Part shown: positions 53,791 through 62,570 of the stretch, in pieces
Layout of the letters: the number at the start of each line of letters is the position of its first letter
Position numbering within the stretch: position 1 is the first letter of the stretch
NCBI RefSeq assembly: GCF_022669055.1
Contig: NZ_JAJMLW010000003.1
Location: 1 to 64,000 of the forward strand
Length of the DNA stretch: 64,000 nucleotides
Reading direction: 5' to 3'
From: Adlercreutzia faecimuris
Lineage (GTDB): Bacteria; Actinomycetota; Coriobacteriia; Coriobacteriales; Eggerthellaceae
Translations under genes and position numbers: made by a program
The notes under the pieces: model-generated
Told to the model about the DNA's origin: nothing
Databases searched by the model: none
Seen by the model: the letters and a program-made list of their open reading frames with translations, nothing else

Positions 53791-56385
53791 CTACCCTCTG
53801 CCCCTCTTCGCGTTGTTCTCGAAGAGGTGCGCGCGCTTTAGCTGCGCGATCTCCTCGGGCTTGGTGTTCCATAGGTCGTAGAGCGCGCCTTTAGGGAAGT
53901 CGTCCCGGATGGGCACGCGCGCGCCTCCTGCGACGAGCAGCCCCTCTCCGGCCTTGATTGACTCGTCGATGTACTCCTTTTCCGCTGCCGAGAGGGAGAG
54001 CATGTCGGCCCATGCGGCGAGGTCTTGGCTCGCCTGCTTGTGCAGCAGCATGAAGTCCGAGTTCAGCACCATGGTGCGGGCGCGCTCGTGGGTGAGCATG
54101 TGGGAGGTGTTCTGCGAGATGCCGGTGCAGATGAGGTTGAACTTGCGTCCCTCCGCCCAGAACTTCGCGAAGTAGTCGATGATGGTGGGGTGCCCGAAGA
54201 GCGACTGGACCTCGTCGATGTAGAGCCAGGTGGTTATGCCCCGCTCGAAGTTCGCGTACATCCTGTTGCGCACCGCCTCAAGCGCGGTGAGCATGCCGAA
54301 CACGCGCATGTTGGTGGACAGGTCGTGCAGGTCGATGTTTGTGGTTCGGTTGTCGAAGCTCACGTTGGACTGGCGGTTGAAGAAGGAGAGCGCGCCTGTG
54401 ACGTAGCGCTCGTAGCGAAGGGCAATGTCTCGCGCCTCGGCCTCGGGCTGGCCGCTCAGTATCTCGTGGAAGTCAGACAGCGTCGGCATGCCCCGCCCGT
54501 CGGCGCATCTTGAATATGCCGCCTCCACGCATCTCGTGATGATCGACTTGTCGGCTTCGGGAAGGCCTTCTGAGGACTCCGCCATCATCGCGCTTGAGAG
54601 CGCGAGGAACGCGTCGATCTTGAACGCGAGCTGGGCGGCGTCCGCGCGACCTTCCACGTCTGAGAGGTCGAAGGGGTTGAGCGCGGTGTCGGCGTCGGGG
54701 GCGAGCCGGACGTTCACGCCGCCGAGCGCCTCGATGAGGTTTCCGTACTCTCCGGCGGGGTCGAAGATGATGATCTCGTCCTCCGGGTAGGCGAGCACGG
54801 TGTTGGTGATCTCGCGCTTCACGGAGAAGGACTTCCCGGAGCCGGGCTTGCCGCAGACGAACCCCATGGGGGAGGCGAGCTTCTTGCGGTTGCAGATGAC
54901 GAGGTTTCCGGACTGCTTGGACTGCCCGTAGTAGCCCCCGCCCTCCTGGTTGAGCTCAAGCGATGCGAAGGGCATCTGCATGGCTATCTGGCCCGTGGTG
55001 AGGTAGCGGGTGACGTTGATGTGGTTCATGCCTAGGGGGAGCACCGAGTTCAGGGCCTGGCGCTGCCGATAGTAGAGCGGCTCTATCCCGAGCGAGTTGC
55101 CCTGCCCGATAGACACGATCTGGTCAACTTGCCGCTCAAGCGCATCCACGGTGTCTGCGTAGGTGTAGATGAGGCCGGTGTAGGTGAAGAGGCGCTCGTT
55201 CTTGTTGCGAAGGAAGTCCAGGAGCTCCTCGGCCTCTTCCTTCGAGTACCTGAGCTCCGGCGGAAGGATCGTGTAGTCGTAGCCCTTCTTCATCGCGCTC
55301 ATCTGCTCGTCGATGATCTCCTTGTCCATCCAGTCGAGCTGGCGCTTCACGAGCGCGAGCGCGTCGGACTGCGCGATGGGCTGGACATGCAGGTTCACCG
55401 ACAACGGCATGGGAAGGTCGATGATCTTGGCGAGGTAGTCGTCTTCGAGCATCGAGCCGAACGTGCGGATGGAGACCACGCAGCCGTAGGTGTCGTCCAC
55501 CCGGAAGATGTCGGCCCTGCCGTGCGGCTTGAAGTCGATGAGCGCTGGCGCTATGAGGTCCTTCGTCCTCGTGCTCGACACGGGGCTCACCTTGTCCCAG
55601 GTGAAGGTGAAGGGGGATTTCGGGCGCAGCTGCGACTGGATCGCCTCGATGCGCTCCGTGCCGTTCAGGGCGTGCGCCTCGCAGCGGATGCGCGAGAGCG
55701 TGTCGATGACGTCGCCCTTGATGCGCGATAGCTTCGGCACCGCCTCCCAGACGTCGTCCGCGCCCACCATGTAGGTGAGGTAGCGGTGGCGCGTGAGGTT
55801 CGAGACCCCCTCGCGCATCTTGTCGTTCAAGATCTGGTTGTACTCCTTGGCGTACTTCTCCGTGTCGGGATCGGACGCCTTGAAGAATCGCTTCTTGCCG
55901 ATCTCCTCGTCGGGGATGGGGACGTTGGCGATCGTGAGCTGGACGCAGGAGTCCGCCCCGAAGTAGTTGTAGAGCGAGGAGAGCACCGTGAAGATGTTCT
56001 GCTGGCTCTCGCGGCGCGCCGACTGGTAGGAGATGTCCGAGAACTCGATCGTCTGCGAGAAGAGGCCTTCCTCTACCTGGGCTATGCCGTCCTTGTAGAT
56101 GGCGTCGTAGCCGATGTAGGAGGTGATCTCGCCCGCCTGGGCGCGCGCCTTCTTCTGTCGCTTGAGCTTCTCCTCGTGGGCCTTCTTGGATCTATCCGAC
56201 TTGCTGGCAGAGCCCATCAGCTGCTTTATGAAGCTCGCCGAGCCCGACCTCTCGCGCCTGGCCTTGGCCCTCGCTGCGCGTTCGGATCTGATGCGCGCCT
56301 TCGCGAGCCTCTTCTCAGCCTTGAGCTTCTCCTTGTCGCTCGTTCTCTCTTTCCTTGCACTTTTCGCATTCTCTCGTTGGCTCAT
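53791..56385 (-). CDS. VirB4-like conjugation ATPase
   Basis: An 864-residue ATPase. Walker A is VCGKPGSGKSFSVKREI (near residue 510); Walker B is WLYIDEVQSLF. The N-terminal 60 residues are highly basic. VirB4/TraE/TraC-type proteins power the type IV secretion channel. The start lies inside the PrgI gene (71 bases overlap), a tight coupling. Confidence 0.93.
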   Translation of the reverse strand: MSQRENAKSARKERTSDKEKLKAEKRLAKARIRSERAARAKARRERSGSASFIKQLMGSASKSDRSKKAHEEKLKRQKKARAQAGEITSYIGYDAIYKDGIAQVEEGLFSQTIEFSDISYQSARRESQQNIFTVLSSLYNYFGADSCVQLTIANVPIPDEEIGKKRFFKASDPDTEKYAKEYNQILNDKMREGVSNLTRHRYLTYMVGADDVWEAVPKLSRIKGDVIDTLSRIRCEAHALNGTERIEAIQSQLRPKSPFTFTWDKVSPVSSTRTKDLIAPALIDFKPHGRADIFRVDDTYGCVVSIRTFGSMLEDDYLAKIIDLPMPLSVNLHVQPIAQSDALALVKRQLDWMDKEIIDEQMSAMKKGYDYTILPPELRYSKEEAEELLDFLRNKNERLFTYTGLIYTYADTVDALERQVDQIVSIGQGNSLGIEPLYYRQRQALNSVLPLGMNHINVTRYLTTGQIAMQMPFASLELNQEGGGYYGQSKQSGNLVICNRKKLASPMGFVCGKPGSGKSFSVKREITNTVLAYPEDEIIIFDPAGEYGNLIEALGGVNVRLAPDADTALNPFDLSDVEGRADAAQLAFKIDAFLALSSAMMAESSEGLPEADKSIITRCVEAAYSRCADGRGMPTLSDFHEILSGQPEAEARDIALRYERYVTGALSFFNRQSNVSFDNRTTNIDLHDLSTNMRVFGMLTALEAVRNRMYANFERGITTWLYIDEVQSLFGHPTIIDYFAKFWAEGRKFNLICTGISQNTSHMLTHERARTMVLNSDFMLLHKQASQDLAAWADMLSLSAAEKEYIDESIKAGEGLLVAGGARVPIRDDFPKGALYDLWNTKPEEIAQLKRAHLFENNAKRGRG

Positions 56386-56773
56386 TGGCCTCTGCTCCTT
56401 TTCGTCTGGCTATCCTCTTCGCCCTGCGCGAGGGCCTTCCCGCCTCGATGCGCGGGAGCGACTTGTCCTGCGGGCTTTCGTAGAGGAGCCTCTGGTCTTT
56501 CAGGTGGTGGTTGATCAGAAGGGGCGCGAACTTCTCGGCGCGCATCCCGAACGGCCGCCAGAACCCGGCGAGCCAGAAGGGAATGGAGGCGCACATGACG
56601 GGAAACGCCGCGTCGGCGACCTCTATGCCGACCCAGAAGTGGCATATCGCTGCCACGAGGATCGCCGACCCGAAGCCGCCCGCCACGCACGCGAGCGTGC
56701 GGAACGAGAGCTTCCCGACGATCTTCTCCTCGTACTCGCCGATGTCCTTCTGAATGGGGATCTGAAGCGACAT
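56315..56773 (-). CDS. PrgI-family membrane protein
   Basis: A 152-residue protein starting SLQIPIQKDIGEYEEKIVGK, the family's N-terminal signature. Two membrane helices (about 27-47 and 52-72) and a basic tail (RRAKRIARRKG). PrgI proteins are found beside VirB4 in Gram-positive conjugation. RBS GGGAGGTG. Overlaps VirB4. Confidence 0.88.
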   Translation of the reverse strand: MSLQIPIQKDIGEYEEKIVGKLSFRTLACVAGGFGSAILVAAICHFWVGIEVADAAFPVMCASIPFWLAGFWRPFGMRAEKFAPLLINHHLKDQRLLYESPQDKSLPRIEAGRPSRRAKRIARRKGAEANEPTRECEKCKERENERQGEAQG

Positions 56774-56788
56774 GGCCTGGCACCTCCC

Positions 56789-57004
56789 TTAGGCGGGCAG
56801 CCAGGACGTGTCGAGCATCCCGAAGTAGACCGCTGCGGCGATGATGATCGCGCCGCCAGCGATGGTGGATATGGCGGAGGCAATTTGCGAGCCTCCCTGC
56901 TGCTCTCGTATGGCGAGGCCGAGCGAGACCGCGCCCCAGACGACCAGAAAGCCGCCGAGGAAGGTCACGCAGCCCGATACGAGGCTGATGATGTTTGCGA
57001 GCAT
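56789..57004 (-). CDS. Maff2-like small membrane protein (pilin-like)
   Basis: A 71-residue protein with two membrane helices (about 7-34 and 43-62). Its position just before PrgI and VirB4 and its size match the Maff2/VirB2-like proteins of Gram-positive ICEs. The ATG at 57004 follows AAAGGAACACCC. The upstream leader is copy B of the repeated leader, and copy C lies further upstream. Confidence 0.8.
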   Translation of the reverse strand: MLANIISLVSGCVTFLGGFLVVWGAVSLGLAIREQQGGSQIASAISTIAGGAIIIAAAVYFGMLDTSWLPA

Positions 57005-57057
57005 GTGGGTGTTCCTTTGCATCTCGATTCGCCCGCGCCTGCGGTACTTGGAGGTTC
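57002..57057 (-). repeat. Leader repeat copy B
   Basis: The minus strand reads GAACCTCCAAGTACCGC, then a variable stretch, then GAGATGCAAAGGAACACCCAC and the ATG of the Maff2-like gene. It is close to copies A and C. Confidence 0.8.
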
Positions 57058-57095
57058 CAGGCGGCGGGCTGATGGTAGAATTTCGGATCGAGGGG

Positions 57096-57153
57096 CACGT
57101 GCGTGCTCCCTTGCATCTCGGCTGCGACGGCCGGTCGCGGTACTTGGAGGTTC
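57096..57153 (-). repeat. Leader repeat copy C
   Basis: The same two blocks, GAACCTCCAAGTACCGCG and GAGATGCAAGGGAGCAC, 43 bases upstream of copy B. It ends in a GTG in place of ATG, with no gene I can support behind it. Either a duplicated leader or a lost gene. Confidence 0.75.
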
Positions 57154-57194
57154 TGCCCCGGCCCTTGGGTCTAGGCACCTGTCGCAGCCATTAC

Positions 57195-59021
57195 TCACGC
57201 TTCCATAAGCGCCCCCTCCCTTCTCGCCCGGTACGCCCTGAAGTCGAACGCCCCCGCATCCTCTGCGGCCTTGAGCGCCCCGTGCCTCGGGTGCGTCTCA
57301 AGCGGGTACTTCTTGTCCTTGAACGCCTGCGCGCCGTTTATGAGCACGAGCGCCTCGTCGCGCGGGAGCCTCGCCACCTCGGAGGCCTGCATGAGCTCTC
57401 GCTCTATGAGGCCGTAGTTGTGCGTGTAGGTGGGGTTCGCGCCCCGCGAGTCGTTCACGGTGATGTTGGCGACGGTCTGCTTGCCGATCATGTCGGCGAT
57501 CTTCTGGTTGGTGTCTGTCGACTTGCCCCCGAGGAACAGCAGCGTGTCGCAGGCGTTCATGATGGTCTTGGCGTTGTTCTCCCCGTATGACTCCTCAAGC
57601 TGGGAGAGGGACTGCAGGATCATCGAGACCGCGATGTTGCGGCTTCGCGTGACCGTGATCATGCGCTCGAAGTCCGGGATGGTGCCGATGTTGGCGAACT
57701 CGTCGAACATGAAGTGGACGCATCTGGGCAGGCGTCCCGAGAAGCGCGAGAGCGCCGTCTCGCAGAGCGAGTCGAGCGCCTGCTGCATGAGCAGCGCGAA
57801 CACGAAGTCGAAGGTCGAGTCGGTGTCCGACATCGAGCAGAAGAGCGCCACCTTCCTGTGCGCGTCGCCCATGCGGTCGAGCTCCATCTCGTCGTAGCGC
57901 AGAAGCTCCCTCATCTCGGCGATGTCGAACGGCTTCATCCGCACGTTGCAGGAGACCATGATGGACTTGAGCGTCTTTCCCGCCGCCACCTTGAACTGCT
58001 TGTAGCTTGAGAGCGAGAAGTCGTCCTCGGGGCGCACGGGCGCGGCCACCTTCACCCATTCGAAGCCTCCGGCGCCGTTGTCGAACGCGCGGGACGCGCG
58101 GTCGTACTTCTTGGCCGAGGGCTTCCTCACGAGCCTCTCTCCGGTCTCAAGCTCGTTGAAGAGCATGTCGAGCGGGCTCAGGTAGTCCTCGTCGTCCTCG
58201 CGGGCGTCCGCGAGCGAGAGCAGCGACAGGAGCCCCGGCACGTTCCTGTCCTCCTCAGGGCAGTGCAAGAGGAGGTAGGAGACGAGGGCCGTGTAGAGGA
58301 GCTTCTCGGCGTTCTCCCAGAACGGGTCCCCTGCATGGTCCTTGTCGCCGGTGGTGTTCTTGATGAGGCACTCCACGAAGCGCAGCGTCGCCGCCTCGCC
58401 GTCGATGTATGCGATGGGGTTGAAGTGCATGGAGCTTGCGAAGTCTATGGTGTCGAACGTCTTGATCTCGTATCCGAGCCCTTCGAGGACGTGGCCCATG
58501 TCGTGGATGAGCGTGCCCTTGGGGTCGGTGATGAAGTAGTTGGCGTTTCCCTGCATGAGGTTCGGCTTCACGAAGTAGCGCGTCTTGCCCGTGCCGGGTC
58601 CGCCGATGACGAGCACGTTGTCGTTCGTCTCGGTCTTCTGGTCGTGGGCGGTGTCGATCAGGCGGATGCTCGCCTGCTTGGTGAGGATGATGTTGTTGTC
58701 GGCGTCCTTCCGATCCGAGTACGCCTCGATCTCCTTCGCCGTCGCCCAGCGTGCGCTCCCGTGTTCCTCGCCCTTGCGGTAGCGCCCCCTGCGCTCCCAC
58801 CATCTGACCCATGCGAGCCAGACGGCGCACGCGCAGGCGCACCCGATAGCGAGCGGCAGCGGGTCCATTGACGGGATCGCACCTTGCGCCGCGAGGCCCA
58901 TCGCCGTGGAGACGAGGTCGGCCCCGGAGCTTCCTGCGGCCATGACGGCGGCCGTGGCGACGTTGCCGAAAAGGAGGGCCGCGCCCGATAGCGCCGCGAT
59001 GAGGATGAGCTCCGACTTCAT
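57195..59021 (-). CDS. VirD4/TraG coupling protein
   Basis: A 608-residue coupling ATPase. Two N-terminal membrane helices (about 5-27 and 53-72). Walker A is VIGGPGTGKTRYF (about 138-150), followed by FITDPKGTLIHDMG. Walker B is HFMFDEFANIGTIPDFE. It brings the relaxase-DNA complex to the channel. It overlaps the PcfB-like gene by four bases (ATGA). Confidence 0.93.
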   Translation of the reverse strand: MKSELILIAALSGAALLFGNVATAAVMAAGSSGADLVSTAMGLAAQGAIPSMDPLPLAIGCACACAVWLAWVRWWERRGRYRKGEEHGSARWATAKEIEAYSDRKDADNNIILTKQASIRLIDTAHDQKTETNDNVLVIGGPGTGKTRYFVKPNLMQGNANYFITDPKGTLIHDMGHVLEGLGYEIKTFDTIDFASSMHFNPIAYIDGEAATLRFVECLIKNTTGDKDHAGDPFWENAEKLLYTALVSYLLLHCPEEDRNVPGLLSLLSLADAREDDEDYLSPLDMLFNELETGERLVRKPSAKKYDRASRAFDNGAGGFEWVKVAAPVRPEDDFSLSSYKQFKVAAGKTLKSIMVSCNVRMKPFDIAEMRELLRYDEMELDRMGDAHRKVALFCSMSDTDSTFDFVFALLMQQALDSLCETALSRFSGRLPRCVHFMFDEFANIGTIPDFERMITVTRSRNIAVSMILQSLSQLEESYGENNAKTIMNACDTLLFLGGKSTDTNQKIADMIGKQTVANITVNDSRGANPTYTHNYGLIERELMQASEVARLPRDEALVLINGAQAFKDKKYPLETHPRHGALKAAEDAGAFDFRAYRARREGALMEA

Positions 59022-59566
59022 CGGGTCTTCACCTCGACCTTCTCGATCTGCCTCGTCGCCTCCTTGGCCTCGTGCGCCGCCCTGGATGCGGCCTTCGCTG
59101 CCTCGGCCTTCTTCTCCAGCGGCTCCTGGTCGCGCTCCTCGGTGAGCTCGCGCCCGCGCGTCTCGCAGGCGCGCTCCGCCGCTGCATCGACGTCGTGCTC
59201 AAGGTTTCCGAACGCCTCGTCGACCTCGGGGGCGTCCGCCACCTTGAAGACAAGGTGGTCGTGCCCCTCGACCTCTACGAAGTCGTGCTCGATCGCGGCT
59301 TCGGCGAGCCGCTCGTCGATGACCTCCTTCAGGGTCGCGTAGTCGGGGAGCTCCTCGAACTCCGAGAGGTTGAGCCGTGCGTACTCGCGCACGTCCTCGC
59401 GCTCCGCTTCAACTGCGGGCTCCTCGATCTGGCCCCTCAGGTTCCTGATGGCGCTCTTGAGCCTCTCGGCGCTCGCCAGGATAGCGTCCTGGCTCGCGTC
59501 CTGGCCCATCCTGAGCATCCAGTCGAAGAGCTTCTCTCCGCTCTCGTCTCCGAAATCGCTTGCCAT
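59018..59566 (-). CDS. PcfB/DUF3801-like transfer protein
   Basis: A 182-residue acidic, helical protein. In Gram-positive ICEs a PcfB/DUF3801 protein sits just upstream of VirD4, as here, and helps the relaxase reach the coupling protein. The sequence (KLFDWMLRMGQDASQDAIL onward) resembles that family in layout; the assignment rests partly on position. AAGGAGGAGG before the ATG. Confidence 0.72.
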   Translation of the reverse strand: MASDFGDESGEKLFDWMLRMGQDASQDAILASAERLKSAIRNLRGQIEEPAVEAEREDVREYARLNLSEFEELPDYATLKEVIDERLAEAAIEHDFVEVEGHDHLVFKVADAPEVDEAFGNLEHDVDAAAERACETRGRELTEERDQEPLEKKAEAAKAASRAAHEAKEATRQIEKVEVKTR

Positions 59567-59586
59567 GTCGTCCTCCTCCTTCTAAT

Positions 59587-60330
59587 CTATCTGGCCGTCT
59601 CGCGCGACTCGCTTGCGCGGTCGGCGCGCTGCTGGTTCTCGGATGCGCGCAGCGCCGCCTGCGTGCGGTCGGCGAGGCTCTCCGTCATCCTCTCGGCCTT
59701 GTACTGAACGGCCCTCTCGACCTGGGACTTGATCGCGTCGAGAAGGGACATGCCCTCCTGCGCCTGGTCGGCCATGTATTCCTCTGACGGGGCGTTGACG
59801 GTGAGGAGCTTGCCCATGCGGTTGAGCGCCACGTGGATCCTGAAGTCGCAGTTCCTTGCCGCCACCCAGCCGTCGTCGAGATAGGGGAAGGCGTTGCCTA
59901 CCCATTGCATGTCTGATTTAGGCGGAAGGTAGTCCAGGTGCTTGCATTCATCTATGGTGGCGAGGCGCATTCCCGCGACGTGGCGGGTTAATTCCGAGAT
60001 GTCTCCCGCGATCCTCTTGAAGCCGATGGACTCGAAGGGGACCCATGTCTCTCCGTCCTGCTTGAGCGTCCACCACTCGTCGCCCCCGTCCACCTGTTGG
60101 ATGAACGCGAGGTCGCCGTAGACGACTCCCTGCCTGATGGCCCAGTTCCCGGCCTTGAAGAAGTCGGAGAGGTCCTCCAGCGAGAAGCAGCGGTCGAACT
60201 CGTAGGGGTACTCCTCCAGATAGGGGTCGTCCTGCCAGTCGTATCCGCTGCGCTTGAGCCAGCCGTTCTTCTGGCAGATCGCCTCCAGGCTTTCCTGTTC
60301 CTCCGCCGTGACCGGCACCATGTTGTACAT
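59587..60330 (-). CDS. Hypothetical protein of the transfer region
   Basis: A 247-residue soluble protein, not recognised. The N-terminal 180 residues are rich in Trp and Tyr (GVVYGDLAFIQQVDGGDEWW and VAARNCDFRIHVALNRMGK); the last 60 are a charged helix. It is 20 bases before the PcfB-like gene. GAGGAGGAGA precedes the ATG. Probably in the same transcript. Confidence 0.7.
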   Translation of the reverse strand: MYNMVPVTAEEQESLEAICQKNGWLKRSGYDWQDDPYLEEYPYEFDRCFSLEDLSDFFKAGNWAIRQGVVYGDLAFIQQVDGGDEWWTLKQDGETWVPFESIGFKRIAGDISELTRHVAGMRLATIDECKHLDYLPPKSDMQWVGNAFPYLDDGWVAARNCDFRIHVALNRMGKLLTVNAPSEEYMADQAQEGMSLLDAIKSQVERAVQYKAERMTESLADRTQAALRASENQQRADRASESRETAR

Positions 60331-60514
60331 TTCCGTCTCCTCCTCGGGAGCCGACTCGCATCGGCTCCCCTCGGTTCGGTGGTTCGGCGGCGAGGCGCTG
60401 TAAGTCGTCCTCGCCCGGTTGCGTTTGTGAGAGTGTTTCGGCTGACCCGCTTCTCCTCGCCGCCCTGCAACGGTTATAGCGTGGTCGATTCCCTGATGGG
60501 ACGGGGATTTTTCT

Positions 60515-60533
60515 CACAGTCCCGCATGGTCAC
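60515..60533. repeat. 19-bp repeat, copy 1
   Basis: CACAGTCCCGCATGGTCAC, nearly identical to 62466-62484 (one change). It lies just upstream of the 247-residue hypothetical gene and downstream of the DnaC-like gene. Confidence 0.75.
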
Positions 60534-60539
60534 GGACAG

Positions 60540-61328
60540 TCACTTATCCATCAAACCCACATTTTTCCTCGGCGGGAGCACGACCAGTCGGCACGTCTCC
60601 TTGAGCCTCTCGACTATCGCCTCGGCGCTCTCGCGCTCCCCGCTGCGCCCCATGCGCGACTTGAGGGCGTCGGGCGCATATTGAGATGTGACCACGGTCG
60701 GCTTCATGTTCTCGTAGCGGTCGTTGATGATCTGGAAGAGCGTGCCCATGACCCAGGAGTTCGCGTTCTCCTTGCCGAAGTCGTCGATGATGAGCACGTC
60801 GTATCCCGCATAGCGCTCGACTCCCTGCTTGGAGGGGGCGTCGTAGCTCGCCTTGATCTCGTCGAGCATGGAGAAGGACGACGTCATGAGCACGCTGTAC
60901 CCGCTCGCGAAGAACGCCTTGGCGAGCGCGGTGGCGCAATGGGACTTGCCCGCGCGGGAGGGGCCCGTGATGTAGAGCCCCACGCCTGATTTCATATCGA
61001 AGGCGTTCAGGTACTCGGCGATCTCGCGCCTGTCGACCTTGGCATGGGCGAAGCGGGGCTTCACGCCGCACCGCCTGAGCGCCTCGGCCTCGGCTTTGGC
61101 CCTTCGCTTCCTCTCGGCCTCCTCGGCGCGCGCCCGCTCCTCGCAGGCTCCGTCGCACTCGCACTCCTTGGCCCCGATCCAGATGACCTTGCCGTTGAAG
61201 CCGATGAGTCCGATGGGGTCGAGGACGTCCCCGCACCATTCGCATCTGCGCTCTGCGGGCTCCTCGTATTCCAGGCCGCGCTCCTTGGCCGATGCCAAGG
61301 TGATGATGCGGCTCTCCTCGTCTGCCAT
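60540..61328 (-). CDS. DnaC-like helicase loader
   Basis: A 262-residue AAA+ ATPase. N-terminal zinc-finger-like Cys29-x2-Cys32 and Cys56-x-Cys58-x3-Cys62. Walker A is GPSRAGKSH (122-130) and Walker B VLIIDDFGKEN. The sensor region is TVVTSQYAP. DnaC/IstB-like loaders bring the replicative helicase to DNA. It suggests that the element can replicate outside the chromosome. It lies 15 bases after an HTH gene. Confidence 0.88.
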   Translation of the reverse strand: MADEESRIITLASAKERGLEYEEPAERRCEWCGDVLDPIGLIGFNGKVIWIGAKECECDGACEERARAEEAERKRRAKAEAEALRRCGVKPRFAHAKVDRREIAEYLNAFDMKSGVGLYITGPSRAGKSHCATALAKAFFASGYSVLMTSSFSMLDEIKASYDAPSKQGVERYAGYDVLIIDDFGKENANSWVMGTLFQIINDRYENMKPTVVTSQYAPDALKSRMGRSGERESAEAIVERLKETCRLVVLPPRKNVGLMDK

Positions 61329-61343
61329 CCCGCAGCTCCTTTC

Positions 61344-61799
61344 CTATCCTTCTTCTTTGTATTCTTCTTTGCTTTTAAGGTGCCAATCTGGCACCCCCTT
61401 AGGCGACATCCCGTCATCTCCTCCATGCTTGGAAGCGGACGATTTGTCAGGGGGTGACAACTTGCCAGGTACGCAGGACGTCCTCATCGCGCGACGGCCG
61501 AGCACGTAGCTCCTCGTGGTCATCCCGTCCCTTGCCCATTCGCCTCCGGTCTCGGTGATGAGCCCTCTCTGCTCCAGCTCGGACACTGCCCTGATGACAG
61601 AGCGCTCGGACACGCCGAGGTAGGCTGAGGTCCTCTTGCGGCTCTCGTAGAATGTCCCGCCGTCCTTGCAGAATCCGTAGATGCGCGCGAACACGAGCAG
61701 CGACGTGCCCTTGAGCCCGAGCTCCTTCCACATGAAGGGGTGCAGGATCAAAAAGGCGTCGCCGTCGCGCGGGCGCGCGGGTTCTCTCTTCGCATGCAT
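61344..61799 (-). CDS. Winged-helix protein, possible replication initiator
   Basis: A 151-residue protein. The first 90 residues are a winged helix (YLGVSERSVIRAVSELEQRGLI). This is the N-terminal fold of many RepA/DnaD-like initiators. The last 50 residues are basic and unordered. Adjacent to a DnaC-like loader, it may be the initiator of the element's origin. Confidence 0.75.
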   Translation of the reverse strand: MHAKREPARPRDGDAFLILHPFMWKELGLKGTSLLVFARIYGFCKDGGTFYESRKRTSAYLGVSERSVIRAVSELEQRGLITETGGEWARDGMTTRSYVLGRRAMRTSCVPGKLSPPDKSSASKHGGDDGMSPKGVPDWHLKSKEEYKEEG

Positions 61800-61808
61800 T
61801 GCTGCCGC

Positions 61809-62048
61809 CTACCCGACGCCGATTTTCGAGAAGTTGCGCATGGCCCAGTCGAGTAGCTCTACCCTGAACGCGATCGAACCCTTCTTCTGGCCTTCCATGC
61901 GCCTGAGCGGCAGGGGGTCGTTGCCCCTCTTCGAGAGCTCCCATACCTTGTTCTTGCTTATGCCTAAGAGCCGGGCTACCTTGTAGGCGTTGTAGATGTC
62001 CTGCACGGGCACCGGCTGCTTCGATGAATCGTCAAAGATCTCGGGCAT
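61809..62048 (-). CDS. HTH protein, excisionase-like
   Basis: A 79-residue DNA-binding protein: NAYKVARLLGISKNKVWELSK is a MerR/excisionase-like helix pair. RBS AGGAGAG before the ATG at 62048. It is nine bases before the winged-helix gene, in the same direction. It may be a regulator of the replication module. Confidence 0.75.
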   Translation of the reverse strand: MPEIFDDSSKQPVPVQDIYNAYKVARLLGISKNKVWELSKRGNDPLPLRRMEGQKKGSIAFRVELLDWAMRNFSKIGVG

Positions 62049-62089
62049 ATACTCTCCTGTTCTTCGTTCGAACAGACAGCCCGAGGCTC

Positions 62090-62347
62090 TCAAGACCCTT
62101 GCCGGCCTGAGCCCGATAGGCGATCGAGCATCCGCTCGATCGCCGACGGCGTCACTCTGTAGAGGCGCCCGAGGTTCACGGCCTCAAGCTCGCCCTTTCG
62201 GATCAGCTGGTAGACTTTCGCTGTCGAGACGCCGAGGCTCTCGGCGACTTCTCCCACGCTCAGGAGCCGTGGAGACTTCATGTCGTTGGTCTGGTTGGAC
62301 ACCGGCTCTTCGCGCTTCATTTCCCTGATATCTTTCGGCATTTGCAT
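62090..62347 (-). CDS. MerR-like/excisionase-family HTH protein
   Basis: An 85-residue protein whose second half, LLSVGEVAESLGVSTAKVYQLIRKGELEAVNLGRLYRV, is the excisionase-family HTH. It opens the leftward run. The first ATG has AAGAAGG; a second ATG two codons later is possible. Confidence 0.8.
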   Translation of the reverse strand: MQMPKDIREMKREEPVSNQTNDMKSPRLLSVGEVAESLGVSTAKVYQLIRKGELEAVNLGRLYRVTPSAIERMLDRLSGSGRQGS

Positions 62348-62455
62348 TCCGCCTTCTTCTTGCTCGTTTCTTCAACTTCTGTCGAATGCTCTCGACTCTT
62401 CTTGATGGCGGCGATGATTGCAGGTTTTCCGGGCTGGTGCTTCGTGATTTTTGCG

Positions 62456-62484
62456 CACAGTCCCGCACAGTCCCGCATAGTCAC
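62456..62484. repeat. 19-bp repeat, copy 2 with an extra unit
   Basis: CACAGTCCCG at 62456-62465, directly followed by CACAGTCCCGCATAGTCAC (62466-62484). The longer unit matches 60515-60533. It is upstream of the replication module's first gene. Confidence 0.8.
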
Positions 62485-62550
62485 AAATTCGCTAAACCCA
62501 CACAGCTGCCTTGTTCGAGGTGGCCCATCTGTCTGTTCTTTCGGAAAAAA

Positions 62551-62570
62551 GCCCCGACGTTTGTCGGGGC
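62551..62570. terminator. Bidirectional terminator
   Basis: GCCCCGAC and GTCGGGGC pair around GTTT; TTTTTT follows on the minus strand and TTATTG on the plus strand. Confidence 0.85.

Noticed and set aside
56382-57116. Leftward frame beginning after leader copy C
   Set aside because: It begins with a GTG right at the leader, which is tempting, but it runs across the Maff2-like and PrgI genes in another frame and has an Arg/His-rich, motif-free product.
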